From contig CAKZHN010000589.1 in NCBI GenBank assembly GCA_936924235.1, positions 1-26,384 on the forward strand: a stretch of 26,384 bases of DNA. The letters run 5' to 3'. This DNA comes from an uncultured Rhodoplanes sp. Lineage in GTDB: Bacteria; Pseudomonadota; Alphaproteobacteria; Rhizobiales; Xanthobacteraceae. The notes under the pieces were generated by a model that was not told the origin of the DNA, ran no database searches, and worked only from the letters and a program-made list of their open reading frames with translations. Position numbers and translations under genes: made by a program. Positions 1 through 7,173 of this stretch are shown here, piece after piece. Position 1 is the first letter of the stretch. The number at the start of each line of letters is the position of its first letter.

Positions 1-9
1 GTCTTGTTT

Positions 10-58
10 GGGCATGATCTTTTCCGAAAACCGCTTCACACTTTTCGGGATCATGCCC
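10..58. repeat. palindromic extragenic repeat (REP-like)
   Basis: Two perfect 10-base arms, GGGCATGATC (10-19) and GATCATGCCC (49-58), flank an interior that is also partly self-complementary (TTTTCCG and its counterpart CTTTTCGG). From memory, near-identical elements are scattered between genes in Bradyrhizobium, Rhodopseudomonas and related genomes; this is recollection, not a search. Its place at the very start of the window fits an assembly break in a multicopy repeat. Confidence 0.7.
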
Positions 59-66
59 TAAAGACA

Positions 67-95
67 AAGGTGCCGGACCGCAGGCCCGGCACCTT
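67..95 (-). terminator. intrinsic terminator of the repeat-protein gene
   Basis: A perfect 10-bp stem, AAGGTGCCGG (67-76) with CCGGCACCTT (86-95), has a 9-nt loop. It lies about 50 bp past the minus-strand stop at 143. Read on the minus strand it is followed by TGTCTTT, a short T-rich tract. Stem quality and position support a rho-independent terminator ending the cassette. Confidence 0.7.
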
Positions 96-142
96 CGAGT
101 TTGTTTCCGCGCGAGCGGCGCAGCGTTGGCCGACGGCCTGCG

Positions 143-2284
143 TTACTTCACGGCCAGGAACGATATCGAGGCGCTGGCGCCGACCGCGGAAATCGCCGCC
201 GCCGAACCGGCCCCCATGGGGCCGCTGGCGAGCGAGATCGATCCCGTATTCTGGACCGTTGGACCTGCGTTGGTCGCGACCTGCGTGATGACCGGGATGA
301 GCGTCGTGGCCGGAGCGCCGGTGTCGGCGATGCTGGCGACCGAGAAGGATGCGCCGGCGCCGGTCGCGTTGATCGCGATCGAGCTTCCGATCCCGGCGAC
401 CGTGCCTGACGATACGATGGACGCGCTGTTGATGACCGGCGCGGTGTTGAGCGACGTCTGCAAGACCTGCGGGGCCGTGTATCCGACGAGCAGGGCCGCC
501 GGGACGGGCGGGCCGCTGTTGATGCTTGTGATCGAAAGGGCTGCGAGAGAGCCTGTGGCGCCCGCCACAACCGACGCGCCAACGCCACCGATGTTGCCGA
601 CACTGATGCCGCTGTCGGCCGTGTTGGTGACAGTGCTGTTGTTGTTGACAGACTGCGTGATGCCGCCATTGAGCGTTGCCGACCAGGCGGTGGTGTTGAC
701 GAAGGCATACGAAATGGAGGCCACGGCGCCGGTGGCCGCAATCGATACCGATGCGCCGTTTCCGGTCAGATCGCCGACCGAGACAGCCGGATTCTGGCTT
801 CCGCCCAGCAGGGTGTTGGTCACGTTGCCACCCGCGCCGACGGCGCCGTTGTTGACGATCTGGCTGATGTTCCCGAACGTCGGGGTGTTGAACGAGTCGG
901 AATTGATCGAGCTGACCGATACTGCGGCCTGGGCGCCGACGGCGGAGACCGAAGCCGTCGCACCCGCCGCGAAACCGCCGCCGAGCGTCAAAAGTCCGTT
1001 GTTGCTGACCGCCGCCTGGTTTTGCGTCACCGACTGGACGATGCTGTTGCCAACCGTCAGCGTCGGATTGCTGGTGTCGCTGACGCTTGCCACCGCGATC
1101 GTTGCCCCGGCGCCGGTCGCGGTGATGGAGGCCGAGCTGCCAACTCCGGTCAGGCCGCCAGCCGAGACCACCGCGATGTTTGAGACCGAGCCGCTGTTGG
1201 TCGAGCTCTGAATGAGTGGTTGGCCGGAGGCCCAGGTCGGGGTGCCGGACCCGCCGCTCGTCATGCTGGACAACAAGAGTGCGGCGATCGAGCCGGTGGC
1301 GCCCGCATGGACCGATGCCCCGACACCGCTGATGTCGCCTGCGCCATTGACGTTGCCGAGTTGGATGCCGCCATTTGCCGTGGCGGTGTTGCTGATGACA
1401 GCAACGTTCGACACCGACTGACTGATATTGCCGACGCTCGACGCCGACCAGGCCGTCGTATCGACATAGGAGAAGGACACGGAGGCGGCGGCGCCGGTCG
1501 CCGTGGCCGAGGCGGAAGCGCCATTTCCGCTCAGGTCAGCGATCCAGAGGCCCCCGACGTTGTTGGTCACCGTCGTGCCCACGTTGCCGACGTTGGCTAT
1601 GGTTTGAGTGATATTGCCGAACGAGGTCGCACTGAACGAGGTCGCGCCCAGCGCGCCAACCGACACCGTACCCTGCGAGCCCATCGCGCTGACCGACGCC
1701 GCAGCGCCGGTGCCCGACAGGTCCAGAAGGGGCGCCGTGATCTGGCCGGTGTTGGTGACCGGGCCCCCGTTAATTCCTGACGGCGCGCCGGGGCCGCCGG
1801 TCTGACCTTGTCTGATATCGCCGACAACCGGGACCGCCGTGAAGCCGATTGCACCCACGCCGAGGATCGAGAATGAGGCCACCGAGCCGGTTGCACCGAC
1901 GCTGACGCTTGAACCGCTCGCCGCGGTGCCGGCGGTGCCGCTGGTGATAGAGCCATTGTTGAAAATGGCGCCGGAATTGAACGGATCCTGGCTGACAGTA
2001 CCGAAGCCGGCGGAGGGACTGTTGAAGCCCGAGTTCAGGCCCACGACCGAAGTCGAGGTCGCCGCACCGGTGGCCGAGATCGAGGCCGACGCGCCGATGC
2101 CGAGGCTGGTCCCCAAGCCACTCGATCCAAACGTGATCGTGGCCGTTCCCGACAGCGGGTTCGATACGGAGGCGCTGTTGGTTGCGCTTTGAGTGACGGT
2201 CTGGGCGAATGCGCCCGACGAGGCCATGACGAGTGCGGCCGAAGCGACACCGGAAAACAGATAAGCGCGATACTTGCTACGCAT
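143..2284 (-). CDS. large secreted nested-repeat protein, HfaD/adhesin-like
   Basis: 713 residues. The ATG at 2284 is chosen over an upstream in-frame GTG (2302) because GAGAGG lies 10 nt before it and it starts a clean Sec signal peptide (MRSKYR, hydrophobic stretch, SSGAFAQ). The mature part is almost all Gly, Ala, Ser, Thr, Val and Asn, with no Cys and very few charged residues. About 11 copies of a module recur, with a core like G-x-G-A-S-x-S-x-x-A-T-G-A-x-A-S-x-S, separated by segments carrying I-x-Q-S-x-x-N and V-x-N-T. Such composition suggests a beta-solenoid or amyloid-like surface protein. It is last in a minus-strand set after a CsgG/HfaB-like exporter gene, so I infer it is the exported surface adhesin, by analogy with Caulobacter HfaD. 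No catalytic motif is visible. The name rests on context and composition. Confidence 0.75.
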   Translation of the reverse strand: MRSKYRAYLFSGVASAALVMASSGAFAQTVTQSATNSASVSNPLSGTATITFGSSGLGTSLGIGASASISATGAATSTSVVGLNSGFNSPSAGFGTVSQDPFNSGAIFNNGSITSGTAGTAASGSSVSVGATGSVASFSILGVGAIGFTAVPVVGDIRQGQTGGPGAPSGINGGPVTNTGQITAPLLDLSGTGAAASVSAMGSQGTVSVGALGATSFSATSFGNITQTIANVGNVGTTVTNNVGGLWIADLSGNGASASATATGAAASVSFSYVDTTAWSASSVGNISQSVSNVAVISNTATANGGIQLGNVNGAGDISGVGASVHAGATGSIAALLLSSMTSGGSGTPTWASGQPLIQSSTNSGSVSNIAVVSAGGLTGVGSSASITATGAGATIAVASVSDTSNPTLTVGNSIVQSVTQNQAAVSNNGLLTLGGGFAAGATASVSAVGAQAAVSVSSINSDSFNTPTFGNISQIVNNGAVGAGGNVTNTLLGGSQNPAVSVGDLTGNGASVSIAATGAVASISYAFVNTTAWSATLNGGITQSVNNNSTVTNTADSGISVGNIGGVGASVVAGATGSLAALSITSINSGPPVPAALLVGYTAPQVLQTSLNTAPVINSASIVSSGTVAGIGSSIAINATGAGASFSVASIADTGAPATTLIPVITQVATNAGPTVQNTGSISLASGPMGAGSAAAISAVGASASISFLAVK
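146..2110 (-). repeat. two-level coding repeat, ~64-aa modules in ~255-aa super-units
   Basis: Core modules recur about every 64 codons. On top of this, modules four apart resemble each other most. The module with V-D-T-T-A-W-S-A (near 1445-1465) matches the one with V-N-T-T-A-W-S-A (near 680-700), about 765 nt away. The following modules (GVGASVHAGATGS and GVGASVVAGATGS), then GVGSSASITATGA and GIGSSIAINATGA, pair up in the same register. The last super-unit is incomplete. This implies duplication of a four-module block. Confidence 0.7.
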
Positions 2285-2619
2285 GAAACTGACGCCTCTC
2301 ACTCACGCGCGCCGACATTTTTTCGCGCAGCAACCTGCATTCCGCCGCAGGCTGTGGCGACAAGGCTCCTCCCGATCAGCGCGGACGGGCGGAGTTCAAA
2401 AGTCAGCGGGAAAACACGAAGTCAGACGATGTGTGGAATTCGCCGCTGGAGCACATCTGCCTGCGCTCCATCTAGACGCGTGCAATTGTCCGGGCGAGCT
2501 TTACCGCGCGTTATCCATACCGGCTAAGCTTAACCGGCAGCCGCCGCGTAACGCGTGGCGTTGCGATTCGCAGCGGTCGGGCGGCGATCGATGGGCGGAT
2601 TCGGCCGCGCGGCCGGCGT
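2285..2619. other. 335-bp intergenic region upstream of the repeat-protein gene
   Basis: No convincing gene is seen. It contains a near-perfect palindrome centred on a HindIII site (2520-2537, CCGGCTAAGCTTAACCGG, one mismatch), which could be an operator or part of a terminator for the lipoprotein gene. The ribosome-binding GAGAGG (about 2295-2300) belongs to the gene ending at 143. I could not pick out a credible -35/-10 pair. The length suggests the repeat protein can have its own promoter. Confidence 0.4.
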
Positions 2620-3444
2620 TCAGCCGCGCGATTCCAGCACCGGGGCAACCGGCGGTGCGTCCGAGGTCATCAGCAGATCGGTGACAATGCCGCCGCAGCG
2701 GCTGCGGGCGCGCGGAAACTCCTTCATCACCACATCGGCAACGCCCAATGCGATCGGACCGTTCAGCGCCTCGAACTGCAGACGTTCCTGGTTCTGGATC
2801 ACGATGTTGCCGGTCACCAGATCGCTGCCGAAGGTCTTGCCGACGCCGACTCCGAGCTGCGCATAGCGCACCGGCCGCTGGATCAGGCTCATCTGGCGAT
2901 TGAGCCGCGTTGACACCTCGTCGAGCTGGATGGTGAGGCTGAGCTGCGCCCAGCCGGTCGCGGCGGTGGGGCCGATACCGTTGACGCGAACGTCGGCGGA
3001 GAACGGCGAACCGAAATCGAGGCTGTTGAAGATGCCGTTGATCGCGTACTGCGCCGGGACTTTTTCCGCCGGCTGGCCGAAATAGGTCGACACCACGCGA
3101 GCGCCGGCCTTGGTCAGCGCGTCGGTGATGTACGACGCGCTGCCGCCTTGCGGGATGTAGTTGCCGGTCGAGCCCGGCGCCACGGCGTTGAGCTTGCCCG
3201 TGCTGTCGGCGAATGCGCCGACGACGAAGGTGCGGCCGTGCAGCACGCCGGTCTGGCGAATGCACAGCAGCGCCTGCTCGATGCGCGGCGACGGCTGCAC
3301 GACGCTGGGCAGCGGCGCCTGGGTGACCGGCACGAAGCCCTTTTCGTCAGACCCGCCGAGATCGGTTTCCGTGGCGCAACCCGCAAGCGCCAGCATGGCG
3401 AGCGGCGCAAGGCGGCCCAGGACCTTTTGAATCGAATGACGCAT
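2620..3444 (-). CDS. CsgG/HfaB-like outer-membrane lipoprotein (secretion channel)
   Basis: 274 residues starting with a lipoprotein signal peptide whose lipobox L-A-G-C gives a lipidated Cys at 23. The body follows the CsgG/HfaB pattern: a strand R-T-F-V-V-G-A-F-A-D-S-T-G-K, then G-G-S-A-S-Y-I-T-D-A-L-T-K-A-G-A-R-V-V-S, a central A-I-N-G-I-F-N-S-L-D-F, an amphipathic region (QLSLTIQLDEVSTR) and a late V-G-K-T-F-G-S-D. CsgG is the nonameric outer-membrane pore for curli; HfaB is its holdfast-anchor relative in Caulobacter. The gene follows the small HfaA-like gene by 29 nt. An alternative ATG at 3474 overlaps that gene's stop as TGATG; I prefer 3444 because the lipoprotein signal starts there. 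Inferred role: export of the two neighbouring secreted proteins. Family assignment is from motif memory, without a search. Confidence 0.75.
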   Translation of the reverse strand: MRHSIQKVLGRLAPLAMLALAGCATETDLGGSDEKGFVPVTQAPLPSVVQPSPRIEQALLCIRQTGVLHGRTFVVGAFADSTGKLNAVAPGSTGNYIPQGGSASYITDALTKAGARVVSTYFGQPAEKVPAQYAINGIFNSLDFGSPFSADVRVNGIGPTAATGWAQLSLTIQLDEVSTRLNRQMSLIQRPVRYAQLGVGVGKTFGSDLVTGNIVIQNQERLQFEALNGPIALGVADVVMKEFPRARSRCGGIVTDLLMTSDAPPVAPVLESRG

Positions 3445-3473
3445 GCCGGCTTTCTGGCTTCGGTCAGGCCGCA

Positions 3474-3863
3474 TCACTGGACGTTGATGGTCCCGTTGGT
3501 GGTCACGGTGCCGCTGTTGGTGGACGTCTGCGTCGCGTTGATGGAGCTGGAGATGGTGGAGTTGGTGGCGTTGATCGAATTGCTGACGATGCTCTGCGAG
3601 CCGACTGACGAGATGGTCAGGCTGCCACTCCCGTTCCCGAGCAGGATGCCGTTCTTCGCGGCGTTGACCGCCCCGGCGGTTGCGGCGTTCACGGCGTGCG
3701 ACTGGGCGGATTCGAGAGCGCCGTTCACCGCAACGCCGGAGGATATGGTGCCCCACTGGTTGCCCGCCGAATACGTGGTCGCCGATTGGGCCGCGGCGCC
3801 GGTCGATCCGACGACAACGAAAGTCAGGACGAGGAGACCGAGCAAGGACACGGCGTGCTTCAT
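3474..3863 (-). CDS. small Ser/Thr/Asn-rich secreted protein, HfaA-like
   Basis: 129 residues. The ATG at 3863 has an excellent GGAGG five bases upstream. A Sec signal peptide (MKHAVSLLGLLVLTFVV...) ends near A-A-A-Q at about residue 25. The mature protein is about 100 residues, Ser/Thr/Asn/Gly-rich and Cys-free, and its second half alternates polar and beta-prone residues (S-I-N-A-T-N-S-T-I-S-S-S-I-N-A-T-Q-T). The end resembles what I recall of the HfaA tail, N-x-V-I-V-N-S-x-Q-T-N, and is also curlin-like in style. With a CsgG/HfaB-like gene next, the likely role is an exported amyloid-type anchor or fibre subunit. The sequence alone cannot separate HfaA-like from a generic secreted beta-rich protein. 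Confidence 0.65.
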   Translation of the reverse strand: MKHAVSLLGLLVLTFVVVGSTGAAAQSATTYSAGNQWGTISSGVAVNGALESAQSHAVNAATAGAVNAAKNGILLGNGSGSLTISSVGSQSIVSNSINATNSTISSSINATQTSTNSGTVTTNGTINVQ

Positions 3864-4005
3864 GGGTGCCTCCAATTGTTATTGGGCCGGGCCGACGCAG
3901 GACAAATCGCTCACGCGATCGCACGGCGGGCGAGACTGCCAACCCACGACGCGAGGCGAATGACTGACTGGGGAAAGGACGCGAGCTCTACTTGACGCAT
4001 CCACG

Positions 4006-4031
4006 AAAAAACGAAGCGAATCAGTTGCTTC
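4006..4031 (-). terminator. possible terminator after the FecR-domain gene
   Basis: On the minus strand a short stem GAAGC (4031-4027) / GCTTC (4017-4013) is followed by one G and then six T (4011-4006). The stem is only 5 bp, so termination may be weak. It lies between the FecR-domain gene and the HfaA-like gene, suggesting the two are at least partly separate transcripts. Confidence 0.4.
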
Positions 4032-4150
4032 AATTAGTTAATGCACCGCCGTCCAACAAATCAAGCCACGCCAAGCCACACAAGGAATCGTTTTTGGGCC
4101 GGCCGAGTCGACGCAATCCGACCCGGCGCTCTTCAATGATGCCACTTGCT

Positions 4151-5038
4151 TCAGTCCCCCGACGGCGGCGGTGGCGGCGGCGGCCGCGTCACGCTGCCGG
4201 CCTGGTTGGTCTGCGACACGCCTTTGCCGTTGGTGCCGAAGATCGACACGTAGCCCAGCGGGTCGACGCTCGGCGGCTGGTCGGGATTCTGTACGCGTGT
4301 GTACTTGTAGGCGGCCGGCACCTGGCCGGCCTTCACGACCTTGGCGACGCCGCCGCTCTGGCCGGACTTGCTGCTGATCAGCCGCGTGATCAGCCGGAGC
4401 GTTGGCTCGGACACCTGGAACGGCGCCGGGATCGGCTCGTTGCGCGAGCCGACCACGGTGGCGAAGCCGGATTTCAGGTTCACGGTGTTGGCGTTGTTGG
4501 ACAGCGTGATCTGGCCGAAATGCGCGACCACGAGCTCGCCGTGCAGGCCCGCGAGCGCCGGGTCGCTCTGCGCGATACGCTGTGGCAGCGGCATCATGAC
4601 GGTGACCATGCCGCCGCGGATGCCGAGCGAGGCCGACGGCGTGCGGATGGTGGCGCCGGCGTTGTGGCTGATGTTGCCGCCGATGAAGCGCAGCGCGCCG
4701 CGGCTCGCGGTCGCGACCAGCGCGCCGGAGCGGGCGCCGGGGTCGTAGACGAACTGGTCGATCACGAGGTCGCAGTTGGCGCCCAGGTTGATCGCCGACT
4801 GGTCGGGAAACTGGATCTGCGTCGAGCCGCTTGCCGAGGTGCGGACATGCTCCCGCGCCACGATGCTGGTGCCGACGGTGAGCAGTTGCGGCGCGCCGCC
4901 CGGCGGCGTGCCGGTGGCCTCCTGGTTGACCGCACCGACGCGACCAAAGGCTTGGGCCTGTGCGCCGGTGTCCGAGCATGAGGACGCGAGCAGCATGCCG
5001 AGCAGCGTGGCCGACAGCGAAGTCTTGAAGCGATCCAT
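4151..5038 (-). CDS. FecR-domain secreted protein
   Basis: 295 residues. The ATG at 5038 is preceded by GGAGG six bases upstream. The N-terminus is a signal peptide with two readings: Sec cleavage after A-Q-A near residue 30, or lipidation at the Cys of A-S-S-C near 21. Residues about 45-160 look like a FecR domain (PF04773): L-L-T-V-G-T-S-I-V-A-R-E-H-V-R-T, F-P-D-Q-S-A-I-N-L-G, A-S-R-G-A-L-R-F-I-G-G and S-A-S-L-G-I-R-G-G. There is no N-terminal anti-sigma helix bundle and no sigma factor nearby, so this is a stand-alone secreted FecR protein, not a classical iron-signalling FecR. It ends in a poly-Pro tail (P-P-P-P-P-P-P-S-G-D). It leads the putative surface-export set. Function unknown; I infer an envelope accessory role. 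Confidence 0.8.
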   Translation of the reverse strand: MDRFKTSLSATLLGMLLASSCSDTGAQAQAFGRVGAVNQEATGTPPGGAPQLLTVGTSIVAREHVRTSASGSTQIQFPDQSAINLGANCDLVIDQFVYDPGARSGALVATASRGALRFIGGNISHNAGATIRTPSASLGIRGGMVTVMMPLPQRIAQSDPALAGLHGELVVAHFGQITLSNNANTVNLKSGFATVVGSRNEPIPAPFQVSEPTLRLITRLISSKSGQSGGVAKVVKAGQVPAAYKYTRVQNPDQPPSVDPLGYVSIFGTNGKGVSQTNQAGSVTRPPPPPPPSGD

Positions 5039-5153
5039 GAGGCGCCTCCAGTCCGTGAGAGACTTGGATGTCGGCGCGTGGGTAGGACGGACCGGCCGGA
5101 GGTATCGTCAGCCGAACGGGGGAGCGGCTGCGTCGGCTGTGACAAAAGTCGCG

Positions 5154-5168
5154 TTCCGCCGGGCGGAA
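5154..5168. promoter_or_regulatory. 15-bp palindrome in a divergent intergenic region
   Basis: TTCCGCC-G-GGCGGAA forms a perfect 7-bp inverted repeat around one base. It lies in the 222-bp space between the divergent FecR-domain and aldolase-family genes. It could be an operator, but no regulator gene is adjacent and chance is possible in GC-rich DNA. Confidence 0.25.
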
Positions 5169-5260
5169 GACGGCGCGAGCCCTGCAAACTTGTCAGGCCT
5201 CCGGCGTCACAGGTAGCATGCGACCATCAGCGATTTCCGCGACAACCTGGACCTCTCGAC

Positions 5261-5971
5261 ATGACGCAACTGAGCGAAGCCACGATCCGTCAGCAGCTCG
5301 CGGATTGCCACCGCATGATGGTGATGGCGGATCTGATCGACTACAGCGGCCATGTCAGCGCGCGCATTCCCGGCACCAAGCGCATCCTGATCCTGCCGCG
5401 CGATGCGAGCCGCGCCGCAGTCACGGCCGACGAGATGCTGGTGGTCGGTCTCGACGGCACGGTGCTGGAAGGCGGTAAACCGGCGCCGACCGAGACGGCG
5501 ATTCACTTGGGCGTCTACCGGCATCGCGAGGACGTCCAGGCGGTCGGCCACGGCCATCCGCCGATGTCGACGCTGTTCACGATGGTGGACCGCCCGATGA
5601 TCGCGATCCGCAATTACGGATTCCGCTTCATCGGCTGCCCGTGCCATCCGGACCCGACCCACATCCGCACCGTCGAGCAGGGCGATGCGGTGGCGAAGAC
5701 GCTCGGCAAGCACCGCTATTGCCTGCTGCGCGGCCATGGCAGCGTGATCGCGGTCAACAGCGTGCCGGAGGTGTTTCTCGACAGCCTCGAGATGGAGGAG
5801 AACGCGCGCAGCACTGTGCACGCCGCGTCGCTGGCGTCGCTCGGCCAGCTCAAGCCGATCACGCCCGAGGAGGTCGAGCTGCTCAAGGTGAGCTTCGCGA
5901 AGAACGACTATCGCGTGCAGAAGACCTGGGAGCACTATCGCCACAAGGCCCAGACGGCCGGGCTGCTCTGA
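5261..5971 (+). CDS. class II aldolase/adducin family protein
   Basis: 236 residues, a usual length for this fold. The family uses a divalent metal (often zinc) for aldol cleavage, epimerisation or decarboxylation of sugar phosphates or hydroxy acids. Expected metal and catalytic positions are present: Glu78 in P-T-E-T-A-I-H, His97 and His99 in G-H-G-H-P, and His159 in L-R-G-H-G. The opening region D-Y-S-G-H-V-S-A-R-I-P and the L-P-R-D-A-S segment fit the phosphate/substrate loops. The reading frame is open upstream to 5078, but the ATG at 5261 matches the family's N-terminus (L-x-x-C-H-R-M-x-x-x-A-D-L); its ribosome site is weak. It stands alone on the plus strand and converges on the Bug genes. 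Substrate cannot be named. Confidence 0.88.
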   Translation: MTQLSEATIRQQLADCHRMMVMADLIDYSGHVSARIPGTKRILILPRDASRAAVTADEMLVVGLDGTVLEGGKPAPTETAIHLGVYRHREDVQAVGHGHPPMSTLFTMVDRPMIAIRNYGFRFIGCPCHPDPTHIRTVEQGDAVAKTLGKHRYCLLRGHGSVIAVNSVPEVFLDSLEMEENARSTVHAASLASLGQLKPITPEEVELLKVSFAKNDYRVQKTWEHYRHKAQTAGLL

Positions 5972-6013
5972 CGGCAGATTCGTTTTTCTAATTTCTCGCG
6001 CTGTCCTATCCAC

Positions 6014-6042
6014 GTCATGGCCGGGCTTGTCCCGGGCATGAC
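6014..6042. repeat. hairpin repeat between convergent genes
   Basis: GTCATGGCCGGG (6014-6025) and CCCGGGCATGAC (6031-6042) pair over 12 bp with one mismatch around the loop CTTGT. From memory this motif is widespread between genes in Bradyrhizobium-like genomes. Sitting between the convergent aldolase and Bug genes, it could work as a bidirectional terminator, though no T-tract follows. Confidence 0.55.
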
Positions 6043-6076
6043 AGCGGAGATTGGCGCAACTCGCGCGTAAACCGCC

Positions 6077-7111
6077 CTACTCCCCCAGCACGGTTTTGGC
6101 ACGCGTCAGAATATCGCGCGGCGTCGCATAGAGCGCGGCGATGTCGCGTTCGACCGCGTCGCCGCGCTCCGGCACGACACTCAAGTTCAGCCTGCCCGCA
6201 TCAGCGACGAACAGCGGATCGGCCATCATCCGGCCGAAGGCCTCGCGCAGCATCGCAAGCCGCGCCGGCGGCGTCTTGCCGGAAGCGATGAACAGCCGGC
6301 CGAGCCGTTGCGGCGTGACCAGGAAGTCGTAGGCGCGCCGGTCGGTGTCGTTGCGCAGCATGGCGCCGCCGAACGGCACCGCGGGATCGAGTCCCGGCGG
6401 CAGCTCCGGAGACAACCGCACGAACGCCGCGATCTTGTTGCCGGCGAGCCATTCGACCGGCAGCGACGTGACGCCGCCGCAATCGCCGTCGATCTCGCCG
6501 CGCTCGAACGCCAGCCGCTTGGCGGCGCTGCCGGCGTAGCCGTTCACGGTCTGCACATCGAGGCCGAACAGGTTGCGCAGCATCGCGACGTCGCTGTTGC
6601 CGGAAGTGCCCGCCGCAGTGGCGCCGAACGCAAGCCGGCCGCGCGCCTTGAGGCTTGCGATGTCGCTCGCGCCAAGCGCCGGGCGCACGAAGCAGATGCG
6701 GCCGTCCTCGCCGAGATTGCCGAGGAAGCGGAACGCCCGGAAGTCGAGCTTGACCCGTTCGGGAAACAGGATCGATTCCGTGAGCAGCGACGAGCTGAAG
6801 GTGACGATGGTGGCGCCGTCATCCGGCGCGGCGTTCAGCGCCATCACCGAACGCATGGAGCCCGCGCCGGGGAGGTTCTGCACGATGATCAGCGGCGCGC
6901 CCGGCAGATAACGATCGAGATGGCGCTGCACCAGCCGCGCATAAGCGTCGACGCCGCCGCCCGGCGGCATGCCGACCACGATCTTGATGGTCTTGCCGGC
7001 GAAGGAAGCCGCGTCCTGTTCCTGCGCGCGGCACACGCCCGCTGCAGCGAGCAACGTCAGCGCCGCGCCGAACGCTGAATGGAACACGTGATTGAGCACT
7101 TGCCGCCACAT
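6077..7111 (-). CDS. Bug/TctC-family periplasmic solute-binding protein
   Basis: 344 residues, the normal length. The ATG at 7111 has GAGGA about five bases upstream. The signal peptide ends near C-R-A-Q. Family hallmarks follow: I-K-I-V-V-G-M-P-P-G-G-G-V-D-A-Y-A-R (first ligand loop), L-P-G-A-P-L-I-I-V-Q-N-L-P-G-A-G (second loop), and D-G-A-T. These proteins bind carboxylates or related small molecules in the periplasm and often feed TctAB transporters; no tctA or tctB is in the window, so it is an orphan receptor here. It is the second gene of a pair, 62 bp after a paralogue. Ligand unknown. Confidence 0.88.
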   Translation of the reverse strand: MWRQVLNHVFHSAFGAALTLLAAAGVCRAQEQDAASFAGKTIKIVVGMPPGGGVDAYARLVQRHLDRYLPGAPLIIVQNLPGAGSMRSVMALNAAPDDGATIVTFSSSLLTESILFPERVKLDFRAFRFLGNLGEDGRICFVRPALGASDIASLKARGRLAFGATAAGTSGNSDVAMLRNLFGLDVQTVNGYAGSAAKRLAFERGEIDGDCGGVTSLPVEWLAGNKIAAFVRLSPELPPGLDPAVPFGGAMLRNDTDRRAYDFLVTPQRLGRLFIASGKTPPARLAMLREAFGRMMADPLFVADAGRLNLSVVPERGDAVERDIAALYATPRDILTRAKTVLGE

Positions 7112-7123
7112 ACCGTCCTCGAT

Positions 7124-7141
7124 GCTGTCTTACACGACAGC
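7124..7141 (-). other. small intercistronic hairpin
   Basis: GCTGTC (7124-7129) and GACAGC (7136-7141) form a perfect 6-bp stem with a 6-nt loop. It lies in the 62-bp spacer between the two Bug genes, just before the ribosome-binding site of the second. It might tune mRNA stability or relative expression. No T-tract follows. Confidence 0.35.
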
Positions 7142-7173
7142 TTGAAGCAAGACCTATGCCCGCACCCGCGCCA

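Noticed and set aside
126..1211. 361-codon plus-strand frame opposite the repeat protein
   Set aside because: It reads as low-complexity Ala/Pro/Thr because the opposite strand is repetitive. It has no signal peptide or ribosome site.
143..2284. Tandem repeats considered as a CRISPR array or DNA satellite
   Set aside because: The periodicity is at protein level (about 192 nt) within one intact reading frame with degenerate codons, with no short identical direct repeats and spacers.
2620..3942. 440-codon frame giving a longer CsgG-like protein
   Set aside because: The extra N-terminal residues are an Arg/His-rich shadow of the HfaA-like gene. The lipoprotein signal starts at 3444.
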